Shown here piece by piece: positions 1 through 8,686 of a stretch of 64,000 nt of DNA (position 1 is its first letter; each line of letters begins with the position of its first letter). Source of the DNA: Phycisphaerae bacterium (GTDB lineage Bacteria > Planctomycetota > Phycisphaerae > SM23-33); contig JASLNT010000010.1 in assembly GCA_030745875.1 (NCBI GenBank), positions 1 to 64,000 on the forward strand, in the 5' to 3' direction. The position numbers and the translations under genes are program-made. The notes under the pieces were generated by a model. That model worked only from the letters and a program-made list of their open reading frames with translations, was not told the DNA's origin and ran no database searches.

Positions 1-112
1 ATTCCTGGATCAACGCTTGCTTGACAGCTTCCCAGGACTTATCGCAGCCTGCCACGTCCTTCATCGCCTCATCACGCCTAGACATCCACCTTATACCCTT
101 AGTAGCTTGACC
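1..112 (-). rRNA. rrl: 23S ribosomal RNA, 5' end (partial)
   Basis: Read on the minus strand, the sequence from 112 down to 1 matches the conserved 5' end of bacterial 23S rRNA. It begins GGTCAAGCTACTAAGG, followed by GGTGGATGTC and GAGGCGATGAAGGACGTG, then a GCTGCGATAAG stretch. The rest of the gene lies beyond the left edge. The 5' end at 112 is set by similarity to the Escherichia coli 23S start and is approximate. The two tRNA genes upstream show that this is the distal part of an rRNA transcript. Confidence 0.93.
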
Positions 113-560
113 ACATTTGCCTTTGGCCCAAACAACGGACCTGAACAAACGTAAATTCAAACCACATAAGTAACGTACTTCTTTCTTTTGGCGCTTCGAG
201 AATTCGGTGATTCTCAAATCTTTGAATCTACTGATTACCCTATTCGATTATTAAACAGCTTCGTCTTGCGTCAAACATCCAAGCCTGCGGTCCTAGCGAC
301 CTCGGCTTATAAAAGTCGGCCTCGTTGACCGGGCGTACCCAATCACGAGGGTCGAGCATTAAAACAAACTTGCTAACGCCCGTCAAGTATTTTACACGAT
401 ATAATCGCTTTTTTCTCAAAAAACTTTGTTCGACATTCGTTTACATCGCAAAACACAGCGTTTTGCTGAACGCCGAACCGCCGCATCCGCCTTGTCGACA
501 GGCGGTCAATTAGCTTTCCCCTGCATAGCATTACGGTCCACCCCCCCGCCAAACAAACAC
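113..560 (-). other. rRNA spacer between tRNA-Ala and 23S rRNA
   Basis: About 450 bases of transcribed spacer without a credible gene. Two small perfect inverted repeats are visible, GCAAAAC/GTTTTGC around 448-466 and a CCGCCT-type stem around 490-508; both could be processing or antitermination structures. An A+T-rich stretch at 389-419 contains a weak minus-strand promoter-like pair (TTGAGA and TAAAAT, 19-base spacer) that might act as a second rRNA promoter. Short open frames here lack ribosome binding sites and are not called. Confidence 0.6.
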
Positions 561-635
<75 letters not shown>

Positions 636-649
636 CCGGTTGAACGACA

Positions 650-688
650 TGCCAGCCACGGATAAACACAGATAAACACGGATAAACG
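650..688. repeat. Dispersed-repeat-like arm, copy A
   Basis: Contains GCCACGGATAAACACAG followed by a near-copy of the ATAAACACGGATAAAC unit, so it is internally repetitive with a period of about 11-12 bases. An inverted, diverged copy lies at 757-792. From general knowledge, ATCCGTGTTTATCCGTGG-like words recur in planctomycete genomes. That is recollection and was not searched. Confidence 0.5.
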
Positions 689-756
689 ACGAGACTTTTT
701 GGTAACGGAAACGTCCGAACCACGCGATGGTTGACGTTGCCGTTGCAAAGCTCCTC

Positions 757-792
757 ATCAGTGTTTATACGTGTCCATCCGTGGCTAACCTA
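757..792. repeat. Dispersed-repeat-like arm, copy B (inverted)
   Basis: Reads CAGTGTTTATACGTG then TCCATCCGTGGCTAACC. Its reverse complement resembles the 650-688 arm (both share AGCCACGGAT, then ATAAACAC further on). The two arms could pair to form a long imperfect hairpin between tRNA-Ala and tRNA-Ile in the precursor RNA. Confidence 0.5.
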
Positions 793-796
793 CAAC

Positions 797-870
797 TGGG
801 CCTGGTTGGATTCGAACCAACGACCTCGCCCTTATCAGGGGCGCGCTCTAACCAACTGAGCTACAAGCCC
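797..870 (-). tRNA. tRNA-Ile (GAU)
   Basis: A 74-nt cloverleaf on the minus strand. The acceptor GGGCTTG pairs with CAGGCCC, the D-arm contains AGCTCAGTTGGTTAGAGC, the anticodon stem CGCCC/GGGCG encloses CTGATAA (anticodon GAT), and the T-arm contains GGTTCGAATCC; discriminator A. It is the first gene of the tRNA-Ile/tRNA-Ala/23S transcript. No 16S gene precedes it. Confidence 0.96.
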
Positions 871-1288
871 GTTTGCGTATGGAAAGCTGCAAGCGGCTCT
901 TCTGTGATTCTCAAACAACTTACGAGGCCCTGTCGGCCATCGATGTCGCTCCGAGACAGGTATGAGCCCTGCCGACGGTGCGACGGAACGCGGATGATAG
1001 CACAACACCAATTGCGTTGGCAACACATTTTCGGCAATCCGCCGATTTTTCTTGAATGCTATCTCGCCAACAACCCCGCAAATCCGCCCGGCCTTGCGTG
1101 CCGAGTGCGTCATGAGTAGTTCACATATGGTTCACACTGACCTCCCCAATGAGAAACGGACAGTCGGGGACAAGCCGCACCAAACACGGCGGCAGCCTGT
1201 AAACAAAAAGGCTGCTCCGGCGTGCCGGACCTTTACAATACCGCCCAATGTGTGATAAACCTTGTCTTGTCGGATCGAGGCGGTGAAT
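871..1288. other. Intergenic region between the rRNA/tRNA unit and the sanA-like gene
   Basis: This 418-base region separates divergent transcription units. It holds the probable promoter of the tRNA/23S transcript (994-1023, minus) and, at the right end, the ribosome binding site of the sanA-like gene. No 16S rRNA sequence and no credible gene were recognised in it. Confidence 0.6.
994..1023 (-). promoter_or_regulatory. Putative sigma-70 promoter of the tRNA-Ile/Ala/23S unit
   Basis: On the minus strand TTGCCA (1023-1018) and TATCAT (999-994) are separated by 18 bases, a good match to sigma-70 -35 and -10 boxes. The predicted start lies about 115 bases before tRNA-Ile. Very similar boxes precede the NDK gene at 52534-52562. 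Confidence 0.45.
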
Positions 1289-1957
1289 ATGAGAACTATC
1301 TTTCGTGGGATATGGCGGAACAGGGGTCGTTTGGGGCTGTTGATCGCTATTGGCGTTTGCGGGCTTGCGGCCTGTGATTGGCATGTCGCCGGCGCGTCGG
1401 ACGGGTTGGTGTATTCCGACCCCGCCGACACGCCCCGACGCGAGGTGGCGCTGGTGCTGGGGACGGCGAAGTACGTTCAGGGCGGACGTCTGAACCTGTT
1501 CTACCAGCCCCGCATCGATGCAGCCGCAAAGCTGTTCAAGGCCGGGAAGGTCCGGGGCATTGTTGTCAGCGGCGACAACGGGCGAGCGGACTACGACGAA
1601 CCGACCCAGATGAAGGCGGACCTCGTCGCCCTGGGCGTGCCCGCGGAGTTCATCACATGCGACTACGCGGGCTTTCGAACGCTCGATTCAGTGCATCGCC
1701 TTGAGCGCGTGTTTCAGGAGTCAAGCTACATCGTGGTCTCACAGGATTTCCATGTTCGGCGGGCCCTGTATATCGCTCGCGATCGAGGCCACAATGCCGT
1801 CGCTCTGGCCGTCCGCACTCCGGGCGGATATTGGGGCGCCAAGGTTCGTTTGCGCGAAGTTCTGGCGCGCGCCAAGGCCGTCCTCGATGTAAATATCCTC
1901 AAGTCAAACCCAAAGTATCTGGGCGATCTTGAGTACGTCGGAAAGCGGGCGATCTGA
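1289..1957 (+). CDS. sanA: SanA/DUF218 family membrane-anchored protein
   Basis: A 222-residue protein with one N-terminal membrane segment (about residues 13-30) followed by a periplasmic DUF218/SanA domain. Family hallmarks are visible: VALVLGTAK, a VVSGDN motif, a DYAGFRTLDS stretch and a late SQDFHVRRALYIA segment. All closely resemble E. coli SanA, which affects envelope permeability and vancomycin exclusion at high temperature. The biochemical activity of the family is unsettled. The ATG at 1289 is chosen because GAGG lies eight bases upstream; an upstream in-frame start at 1262 lacks a site. Confidence 0.85.
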   Translation: MRTIFRGIWRNRGRLGLLIAIGVCGLAACDWHVAGASDGLVYSDPADTPRREVALVLGTAKYVQGGRLNLFYQPRIDAAAKLFKAGKVRGIVVSGDNGRADYDEPTQMKADLVALGVPAEFITCDYAGFRTLDSVHRLERVFQESSYIVVSQDFHVRRALYIARDRGHNAVALAVRTPGGYWGAKVRLREVLARAKAVLDVNILKSNPKYLGDLEYVGKRAI

Positions 1958-1998
1958 CAATCGCCCCGCAGAAATGAAACCGTGAAAGGAAACGCATC

Positions 1999-2616
1999 AT
2001 GCGATATGCGATAGTCTTGCTTCTTATGCTGTCGGCGGTCGGCTGCGGAAACTCCCAGTTATCGCCCGCCACGCCCCAGCCGCTTGAGAACATACACGCT
2101 GAGTTTCGCGGGGAGATCGAGAAAACATTGCCTGCTGATTACTCCTCCGCGGATATCAACGAAAAACAAAGGGAGTTTATGGCGATTGCAAAACGCGTGT
2201 ACGGTCCGCACGCTGCAGAACTTCGCCGGGAAGCCAAGCGACTGCTGTCGGAATTGCCCCGCCTCGACAGCAACGCCCTGGACGGGCTTGTTGAGCGATT
2301 CCCGGATGGCGTTAAGACGTCGAAGCCTGTATGGACCGATAGCATGCTATACATAGCCAGGGCATGGGATCCGTCTGCGGCGGCGCTCATAATGAAGAGG
2401 TCTGCGCTGTCGCGCTACCTGGCGCCTAAAGAATTCGGAAACCGGATGCTCTGCCAACAGTTTCTCCCTGACCGAGCCTACCGTTCAGGCGGGACGGCGT
2501 CCGAACCGTCAGTGGCGATCAAATCTCTTCAGGACATAATCATCGTCAAACTGCGCCTTCAAGACACCGGCTGCTACGAACCCCAGGAAGTCAAGTGGTG
2601 CGCCAGGAAGAAATGA
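1999..2616 (+). CDS. Hypothetical lipoprotein
   Basis: A 205-residue protein starting with a short hydrophobic signal and a lipobox ending in AVGC (Cys about residue 16), so export and lipidation are expected. The mature part is charged, probably helical, and contains several Arg/Lys-rich segments; no domain was recognised. A GAAAGGA ribosome binding site precedes the ATG. It sits 41 bases after the sanA-like gene on the same strand and before a second lipoprotein gene, so the three may be cotranscribed. Function unknown. Confidence 0.7.
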   Translation: MRYAIVLLLMLSAVGCGNSQLSPATPQPLENIHAEFRGEIEKTLPADYSSADINEKQREFMAIAKRVYGPHAAELRREAKRLLSELPRLDSNALDGLVERFPDGVKTSKPVWTDSMLYIARAWDPSAAALIMKRSALSRYLAPKEFGNRMLCQQFLPDRAYRSGGTASEPSVAIKSLQDIIIVKLRLQDTGCYEPQEVKWCARKK

Positions 2617-2672
2617 CGCCTGTGTGCGGGTGTTTTCACAAGAGGCGCGATAAACATTGTTGAAAGGCAATC

Positions 2673-3137
2673 ATGAAGAATCACAACCTCCCATGTCTTC
2701 TTCTCTTCATAGTCGCCGGTTCCATTGGCTGCGGACCCTCGGAGGAGTTTCTTTACTACCGCTATCAGTATGAAACCCGTTGTGAAAACATGGCCAGGAA
2801 CTATCGAGAGGGTAATTACCGCCGGGTCGACTTCAACCACATGGGCGGTTACTTCAAATACCGCGTCGGGAAGATGACGGCCGCGGAGTTGCGAGGCCTG
2901 CTTGGCCAGCCGAGAGTCGTAACCCCCAAGGACTGTTATTACGGCGATGCGTTATGGTGCGTCTACGGCGACGTCGTCTTGGATGAGGACAATTGGGACG
3001 GATACGACAAACACGACCAGGTGCTGCACTATGGCGAGGACGGCCCGCCAGAGCATCGTATCCCGGACGAATCCTCGAATCTGTTCTTCGTTCTCAAGGA
3101 CGATGTTGTCGTTGGCGTGTGGACGGCGCTTCAATGA
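2673..3137 (+). CDS. Hypothetical lipoprotein
   Basis: A 154-residue predicted lipoprotein with a signal peptide and lipobox SIGC (Cys about residue 20). The mature part is rich in Tyr, Asp and Arg, and contains a segment (about residues 65-85) resembling small SmpA/BamE-like lipoproteins in outline: MTAAELRGLLGQP followed by a WCVYGDVVL strand. That resemblance is weak and is only a suggestion. Its stop codon overlaps the start of the next gene (ATGA), so translational coupling to the acetyltransferase is likely. Confidence 0.65.
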   Translation: MKNHNLPCLLLFIVAGSIGCGPSEEFLYYRYQYETRCENMARNYREGNYRRVDFNHMGGYFKYRVGKMTAAELRGLLGQPRVVTPKDCYYGDALWCVYGDVVLDEDNWDGYDKHDQVLHYGEDGPPEHRIPDESSNLFFVLKDDVVVGVWTALQ

Positions 3138-3676
3138 CCCCGCAGACCGCCCATCTTGGTCCCGGCGACGTGCTGCATGGGCGGGAGGTCTATCTCAGAG
3201 TCCCCCGCCCGGACGAGTTGGCCTTCATACGAATGCTCTGGAGCGATCCGGAGACAATGGCGGCCGTTGGCGGTCCGATCGAATTCTCTGAGACCAAGGC
3301 CATCGACTGGTTCTCGCGAGTGGTCAGCCCGGGTAATGGGATGAGCTGCTACTGCCTTATCTTCAACTCCGAAGACACTCCCGTTGGCGAGGTCAGCTTC
3401 CACAAGTGGGATCCCGCCAAACGCTCAGCGCATCTGAACATCAAAGTGTTGGCCCGCCATCGCCAGCGCGGATACGCCAAAGACGCGCTGGATGCGTTCC
3501 TGGCGTGTTTCTTCGGTCGGGTCGCCGGACTGGTAATGACAGACGACGTCGCTCTGGACAATCCCGCCGGACAGCGTCTGCTGGGCTCAGCCGGTTTCAC
3601 CAGCGACGACTCTGTAGCTGATGTATGCTGGATGGTCATCACCAGGGAAATGTTCGTAAAGCACGACGTCCGCTGA
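3134..3676 (+). CDS. GNAT family N-acetyltransferase (RimJ/RimL-like)
   Basis: A 180-residue GNAT-fold protein. After an N-terminal strand with YLRVPRPDELAFI comes a conserved GEVSFHKWD strand, then the acetyl-CoA-binding segment with a RHRQRGYAKDALDAFL pattern (R/Q-x-x-G-x-A), then LDNPAGQRLLGSAGF, typical of RimJ/RimL and ribosomal-protein or antibiotic acetyltransferases. The substrate cannot be read from sequence. The ATG at 3134 overlaps the preceding stop by four bases (ATGA), and a longer upstream frame lacks similarity, so this start is preferred. Confidence 0.82.
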   Translation: MTPQTAHLGPGDVLHGREVYLRVPRPDELAFIRMLWSDPETMAAVGGPIEFSETKAIDWFSRVVSPGNGMSCYCLIFNSEDTPVGEVSFHKWDPAKRSAHLNIKVLARHRQRGYAKDALDAFLACFFGRVAGLVMTDDVALDNPAGQRLLGSAGFTSDDSVADVCWMVITREMFVKHDVR

Positions 3677-3835
3677 TCGTACGCTCCCCCTCGCCGAAGC
3701 CCAGCACAACAGGCGAATCGCTGCAATTCTCCTAAAAGATGGCCACGCCTGCCCAAAGATGGTGTATGATATTGCGCAACATCGACAGGTGACGATACTG
3801 TGCGGGCCGAGCCTTTTTGCATCCGGGAGCAAGTT

Positions 3836-4885
3836 ATGCCTCAGGACGTATTCATAAGCTATTCCTCAAAGGACAAAGCAGTTGCTGATGCAGCGTGCGC
3901 CAAGCTTGAGAGTGCGGGGATTCGCTGTTGGGTGGCGCCGCGGGATATTCTCCCGGGCGACGACTGGAGCGAATCGATTGTTCGGGCGATCGACAGCAGC
4001 CGGATCATGGTGTTGATTTTCTCCGGACATGCAAATAACTCAGAACAGATTAAGCGAGAGCTTAACCGCACCGTCAGCAAGGCGCTGATTATCATGCCCT
4101 TCCGAATTGAAGCAGTTCCCATGTCCAAATCCCTGGAATTCTACGTCGGAACGCCTCACTGGTTGGATGCGTTGACTCCCCCCCTGGAGAAGCATTTGGA
4201 CTACCTGAGCGAATCTGTCAGACTGCAGCTTTCGCACAAGGGACCCGACGAACTACCGCAGTCAATCCTGACACTAACCCAAAAGGCCGAAAGCGGCGAT
4301 ACCGACGCAATGGTTAATGTGGGGTTGGCTTATCAACAAGGTCGCGTTGTGCAACAGGACTACGAGGCGTCGACTCGTTGGTACCGAAAGGCCGCGGAAC
4401 TAGGCCACCCGATGGGGATGAACAACTACGCCTATGCGCTCCAGGAAGGTCACGGAGTCGATTCTGACCCCGAACAAGCCGTAAGCTGGTACGAAAAGGC
4501 TATCGCCCAGGACAACACTGTCGCGATGAGCAACCTTGCCGGCATGTACCGCAACGGCAGTGGTGTGGAACGCGATGTTCACAAAGCTATTGAGTTATGG
4601 AATCAGGCCGTCGAACAGAACGACCGATGGGCGATTGCACATCTCGGGTATTTGCACCTGATCGGAGACGTGGTCGACGTTGACATTGAACGCGCTCGTG
4701 AACTGTTCCATCGCGGGGCGAAACTGGGTGACGAATCATGCATGTACAACATCGGGACACTGTACGAAAACGGCCAGGGTTGCGAGCGTGATGAGATTCA
4801 AGCGGTCGACTGGTATCGGCGTGCAGCCAGCAAGGGTTACGCTCTGGCCCAGGAGCGACTTACCACCCTCGGCTATACGTCGTAA
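3836..4885 (+). CDS. TIR domain protein with Sel1-like repeats
   Basis: A 349-residue soluble protein. Residues 3-115 form a TIR_2-type domain: DVFISYSSKDK at the start, WVAPRDILPGDDW in the BB-loop region, then RIMVLIFS and a conserved acidic position in IKREL (E75). E75 aligns with the catalytic Glu of NAD-cleaving TIR enzymes such as SARM1. Residues about 157-340 are five consecutive 36-residue Sel1-like repeats (A.YYxG.GVxxDxxxAxxWYxKAA pattern), usually protein-interaction modules. The ATG at 3836 follows GGGAG; a GTG at 3800 is less likely. NADase activity and an immune role are inferences. Confidence 0.85.
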   Translation: MPQDVFISYSSKDKAVADAACAKLESAGIRCWVAPRDILPGDDWSESIVRAIDSSRIMVLIFSGHANNSEQIKRELNRTVSKALIIMPFRIEAVPMSKSLEFYVGTPHWLDALTPPLEKHLDYLSESVRLQLSHKGPDELPQSILTLTQKAESGDTDAMVNVGLAYQQGRVVQQDYEASTRWYRKAAELGHPMGMNNYAYALQEGHGVDSDPEQAVSWYEKAIAQDNTVAMSNLAGMYRNGSGVERDVHKAIELWNQAVEQNDRWAIAHLGYLHLIGDVVDVDIERARELFHRGAKLGDESCMYNIGTLYENGQGCERDEIQAVDWYRRAASKGYALAQERLTTLGYTS

Positions 4886-4946
4886 CGGCGGGGATGACAC
4901 AATACGACGTCTATAGATCACGAACCGACGCGCCCTGAAAGACTAT

Positions 4947-5885
4947 ATGAAACAAACTCTACACGCCGTGACCGGGGCTTTCGGGTATTCGGGCAAGTAC
5001 ATCGCCAGGCGTCTGCTTGATCTTGACCATGAGGTTATCACGCTGACCAACTCGCCCGATCGGGCAAATCCTTTCGGCGGGCGGGTTAAACCGCATCCCT
5101 TCAATTTCGACGATCCCGACAAACTTACGCAATCCCTTCGCGGCGTGTCGGTGCTTTACAATACGTACTGGGTTCGATTCAATCACAAACTGTTCAAACA
5201 CGCCGACGCGGTCAAGAACACCGAACGATTATTCGCCGCCGCCCGAGCCGCCAATGTCGAACGCATCGTTCACGTCAGCATCACAAATCCGTCCGAGGAT
5301 TCACCACTGGAGTATTTCAACGGTAAGGCCAGACTCGAACGGGCGCTGGCCGAGTCCGGCGTATCGCATGCGATTCTCCGCCCGACAGTCCTGTTCGGAC
5401 CCGAGGACATACTGATCAACAACATCGCCTGGGCCCTGCGACGCCTTTGGGTGTTCGGCGTGTTCGGACGAGGAAACTACCGACTCCAGCCGATCCACGT
5501 TGACGACCTTGCAGCACTGGCCGTCGAACACGGCGCCGGACGAGAAAATGTTACTGTTGACGCCATCGGCCCGGAGACGTTCACCTATCGCGAATTGGTC
5601 AAGGTTATCGGCGAGGCGATCGGCAAGAAGAGACTCATAATCTCAGTTCCGCCGTCAATCGGATATTTCGTCGCCTGGATTGTGGGCAAGTGCGTCGGCG
5701 ACGTCATGGTCACGCGCGAAGAGATCAAGGGATTGATGGCGGATCTTCTCTATGTAGATTCCCCGCCGACAGGAACCACGCGCCTGACCGACTGGGTCAA
5801 CGAACACGCCGATTCACTAGGCCGGAAATACGCGAGCGAACTTGCCCGCAGAATAGACCGCACGATAGAATACCGGGGACAATAA
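4947..5885 (+). CDS. NAD(P)-binding atypical SDR (epimerase-like) protein
   Basis: A 312-residue Rossmann-fold protein. TGAFGYSGKYIARRL at residues 9-23 is the nucleotide-binding GxxGxxG loop. A VHVSITNPSEDSPLEYF segment and the NGKARLE region replace the classical YxxxK, as in NDUFA9/atypical SDR groups. The region ILRPTVLFGPEDILINNIAW is typical of these proteins. A hydrophobic patch near residues 230-245 may contact a membrane. In related groups the substrates include quinone-linked complexes or nucleotide sugars; neither can be assigned here. Confidence 0.8.
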   Translation: MKQTLHAVTGAFGYSGKYIARRLLDLDHEVITLTNSPDRANPFGGRVKPHPFNFDDPDKLTQSLRGVSVLYNTYWVRFNHKLFKHADAVKNTERLFAAARAANVERIVHVSITNPSEDSPLEYFNGKARLERALAESGVSHAILRPTVLFGPEDILINNIAWALRRLWVFGVFGRGNYRLQPIHVDDLAALAVEHGAGRENVTVDAIGPETFTYRELVKVIGEAIGKKRLIISVPPSIGYFVAWIVGKCVGDVMVTREEIKGLMADLLYVDSPPTGTTRLTDWVNEHADSLGRKYASELARRIDRTIEYRGQ

Positions 5886-5950
5886 TCCACCGGTGCAAAG
5901 GGACCCCAAGAGCACCGCCGTCACTGACCGGAGATGTGCCTGGAAAAATT

Positions 5951-8062
5951 ATGAAGCATCGGGCCGGAACAGTTTGTCTTGTCGTATGCGGTATAGCGCT
6001 GGCAGCGCGTGGAACCGCGAACGTTGAAGTTACCTGCGTGGACGATAAGGCTTGCGGGTATGGCACTTTTCAGAGTCATAACCAGAAAGTTGTCTCGAAC
6101 GCAAACGGGATCTTCATGACGTATCTGAAGGAGGATAACGAGAAGGACCCCGACAAGCCGAATGTTTGGCGGCTGATGCGGAGCACCGATGGAGGCAAGA
6201 CGTTTTCCGTTGTCTACGAAGGCCGCAACGGATGCAGGGCTCCGTGTATCGAAACCGACCGGCGCGGGAATCTGTATCTCGCTCATCCGGAGTACGGAAC
6301 GCGCAACAAGCGGAAGAAGGAGTTCCATTTCCGCCTGTTCTCGGCAGCCAAAGAGTACAAGGCTCCAAGCGTAGCGGTGTTCGGAGACGTCGGCTGCGCC
6401 GCCAAGTATGCGATGGCCCACGACGCCAAACGCAAACGGTTCTACATCGCCACACAATACGGACAACTGCTTGCTGTCGGCGAGAACGGAAAACTGCTTT
6501 CCAAACGATCTGTGCTGAACGCTCGCGGGCCGAAAGGCTGCACGCAGTATCCGCTGCTGCAGGTCGATCGCACCGGGAGCCTGCACCACGCCTGGACAAC
6601 TGTCCAGCGCGGCAAGCCTGTCTACTGGGACATTCACCACATGCTCTCGCCGGACGGGGCGGCGTGGTGGAATCTGAAGCGTAAGAAACTCAAATGCCCC
6701 ATCCCTCCGGACAACACCGGGCCCACGCTGCGGGTCTCGCTTGACGATGAATTCGAGGCCAACACGTGGTTATCGAACTTCCGGGCCAAAGAGGGCAAGC
6801 TGCATTTTATCTATCACGCGCGGACCAAACCGTCTCGTCAGCACTACATGCGATACGACATCGCCAAAGGCGTGCGGGACATCCATCTGCAATCGAAACT
6901 CAAGGGCAAAACGATCACGCTCTCGGGCGTCAGCGGGTTCTTCGCTTCGCGGTCTGACAAGCCCGGATCGACACTCTACTGCGTGATTCAGGATCGCGGG
7001 CACATCGCATCCCTGGCCAGCGACGACAACGGGAAAACGTGGCGCGATCACGCCAGGAGCAAATCCGCATACGGTCCGTACGCACTGGGCGGGGCTCGCG
7101 AAATCACGAAAGACGGCGCCATAATCGGCTCGTTCACTCAAGGCGGAAAAGTCTATTTCTTCCGCATCCCGGCCAAACCGAGATCGAAAAACTCCTACGC
7201 CCAAGCACTGCTGAAAACGCGGGACCCGTTCTACAAACAGCACAGAATCGCCGGCGGGGTGCTGATCGTAAGTTCAGAAAAGGTCTCGAAATACGCGTTG
7301 AACGAAGTGGCGTATCTGGTGGAGAATATGCTGGCCAACCGTCCGGACGTGCTGGAGCATCTGTCGACGACCAACAGGTACATCGGCATCCAGGCCTACA
7401 ACGAGATGACCAGCGATCTACCGGAACAGAGCGGGCTGAACGTCTGGTGGGACTACCGGGCAAGAGGCCTGTGCGGAGCCCTGGTCACCTGCGGCGAGGA
7501 GAACGTGATGATGTACCCGGGCGACCCGTGGGCGGGAGAGAACATCTTCATTCACGAGTTCGCCCACCAAATCATGCATACGCTGCTAAAGATCGACAAG
7601 GGCTACAAGGCCCGCCTGAGCGAACTGTGCCTGGCGGCCCAGAAGAGCAAAAGGTTCCGCGGATATGGGCTGAACGATTCGCCTAACGCCCCGCTGGAGT
7701 TTTGGGCCGAGGGCGTACAGGCGTATTTCAACTGCAACGGAGCGATCCGCCCTGAGGCGGCTGGCAGCAACCCGTCGCTGGAGGCTCTCGACGCCAACGG
7801 GAAACACGTTTGTCACATCCGAACGCGGGCGCAGTTGAAGAAACACCTTCCCGGCCTGGCCGAGTTGATTGACAAATCGTTCGGCCGGAACAAATGGACC
7901 TACACGCCGGTGACCAAACGCCTCGACCAACCGCACCTTCGCGGATACAACCCCGCCAAGGCGCCCACCTTCCGCTGGCCCAAGAGTGTGATAGAAGGGT
8001 TCAAAAGAATCGAGGCCGAAAGAAAAGCAGCCAAGGCAAAGAAAGCAAAGCGGAGCAAGTAG
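5951..8062 (+). CDS. Secreted sialidase-like propeller protein with C-terminal zinc metallopeptidase domain
   Basis: A 703-residue exported protein with an N-terminal signal (VCLVVCGIALAARG). The first 400 residues contain BNR/Asp-box-like segments (RSTDGGKTFSVV, ASDDNGKTWRDH), indicating a sialidase-type beta-propeller. The C-terminal part has a zincin motif HEFAH (H535-E536, H539) and a downstream EFWAEGVQAYF (residues 583-593), which would supply the third zinc ligand. This resembles anthrax-lethal-factor-like or M60-like peptidases, and the exact family is uncertain. The Lys-rich tail is probably unstructured. The ATG at 5951 begins a proper signal peptide; the upstream frame overlaps the SDR gene. 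Confidence 0.75.
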   Translation: MKHRAGTVCLVVCGIALAARGTANVEVTCVDDKACGYGTFQSHNQKVVSNANGIFMTYLKEDNEKDPDKPNVWRLMRSTDGGKTFSVVYEGRNGCRAPCIETDRRGNLYLAHPEYGTRNKRKKEFHFRLFSAAKEYKAPSVAVFGDVGCAAKYAMAHDAKRKRFYIATQYGQLLAVGENGKLLSKRSVLNARGPKGCTQYPLLQVDRTGSLHHAWTTVQRGKPVYWDIHHMLSPDGAAWWNLKRKKLKCPIPPDNTGPTLRVSLDDEFEANTWLSNFRAKEGKLHFIYHARTKPSRQHYMRYDIAKGVRDIHLQSKLKGKTITLSGVSGFFASRSDKPGSTLYCVIQDRGHIASLASDDNGKTWRDHARSKSAYGPYALGGAREITKDGAIIGSFTQGGKVYFFRIPAKPRSKNSYAQALLKTRDPFYKQHRIAGGVLIVSSEKVSKYALNEVAYLVENMLANRPDVLEHLSTTNRYIGIQAYNEMTSDLPEQSGLNVWWDYRARGLCGALVTCGEENVMMYPGDPWAGENIFIHEFAHQIMHTLLKIDKGYKARLSELCLAAQKSKRFRGYGLNDSPNAPLEFWAEGVQAYFNCNGAIRPEAAGSNPSLEALDANGKHVCHIRTRAQLKKHLPGLAELIDKSFGRNKWTYTPVTKRLDQPHLRGYNPAKAPTFRWPKSVIEGFKRIEAERKAAKAKKAKRSK

Positions 8063-8190
8063 GACAGGCTCGACAACCGCCAACGCTCGCGGGCGCCCAA
8101 GGCTTGCCTCACCGGCGCCAGTTTCGTATTTTCTCATTACGAACTTACTGACGCGCCTCCAAGGCGTATTGAATATCTGCAGGAGAAAGA

Positions 8191-8676
8191 ATGAGTGCAT
8201 TAAGCGACATGGCGACCGAGAAGTTTGTTTCCGGATACAACTGCGCACAGGCTGTAGTCTGGCCGTTCTGCGATGAAATCAACCTGGACTCGTTCACCGC
8301 ACGTAACATCGCGTGCGGATTCGGAGCGGGCATATCCAAACGACAGGAAACCTGCGGCGCCGTTACCGGAGGGATCATGGTCCTGGGCATGCTGCTGGGA
8401 ACCAGGGGCGCACACGACAGATCCACCACCGAAGAAACTTACGCCATGAGCGATGAGTTCATCTCCCGTTTCGAAGAGGCGCACGGCTCGTGCAACTGTC
8501 GCGAGCTTCTCGGCGGATGCGATCTGAACACCGAAGAAGGCCGAGAACAAATGAAGGAACTCGACCTGAGGAACAAGACCTGCAAGGTTTGCGTCAACAG
8601 CGCGGTGGAAATCCTGGAGCAGATAATCAGCAACCTGCCTGAAAAGAGCATCGATGAAAGCGATCTGGCCGAATAG
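8191..8676 (+). CDS. C_GCAxxG_C_C family redox-active protein
   Basis: A 161-residue cysteine-rich cytoplasmic protein with the family hallmark FGAGISKRQETCGAVTGG, an early YNCAQAV motif and the late pair CRELLG.CDL and CKVCV. This family (PF09719) is thought to be redox-active, possibly binding a metal or cluster, often in anaerobes, with no settled function. An AGGAG site precedes the ATG. The next gene, a sulfatase, begins ten bases after its stop, so the two are likely cotranscribed. Confidence 0.87.
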   Translation: MSALSDMATEKFVSGYNCAQAVVWPFCDEINLDSFTARNIACGFGAGISKRQETCGAVTGGIMVLGMLLGTRGAHDRSTTEETYAMSDEFISRFEEAHGSCNCRELLGGCDLNTEEGREQMKELDLRNKTCKVCVNSAVEILEQIISNLPEKSIDESDLAE

Positions 8677-8686
8677 AGGCGAAATC

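Noticed and set aside
1262..1288. Upstream start for the sanA-like gene at 1262
   Set aside because: It adds nine residues without hydrophobic or conserved character and has no ribosome binding site, while GAGG precedes the ATG at 1289.
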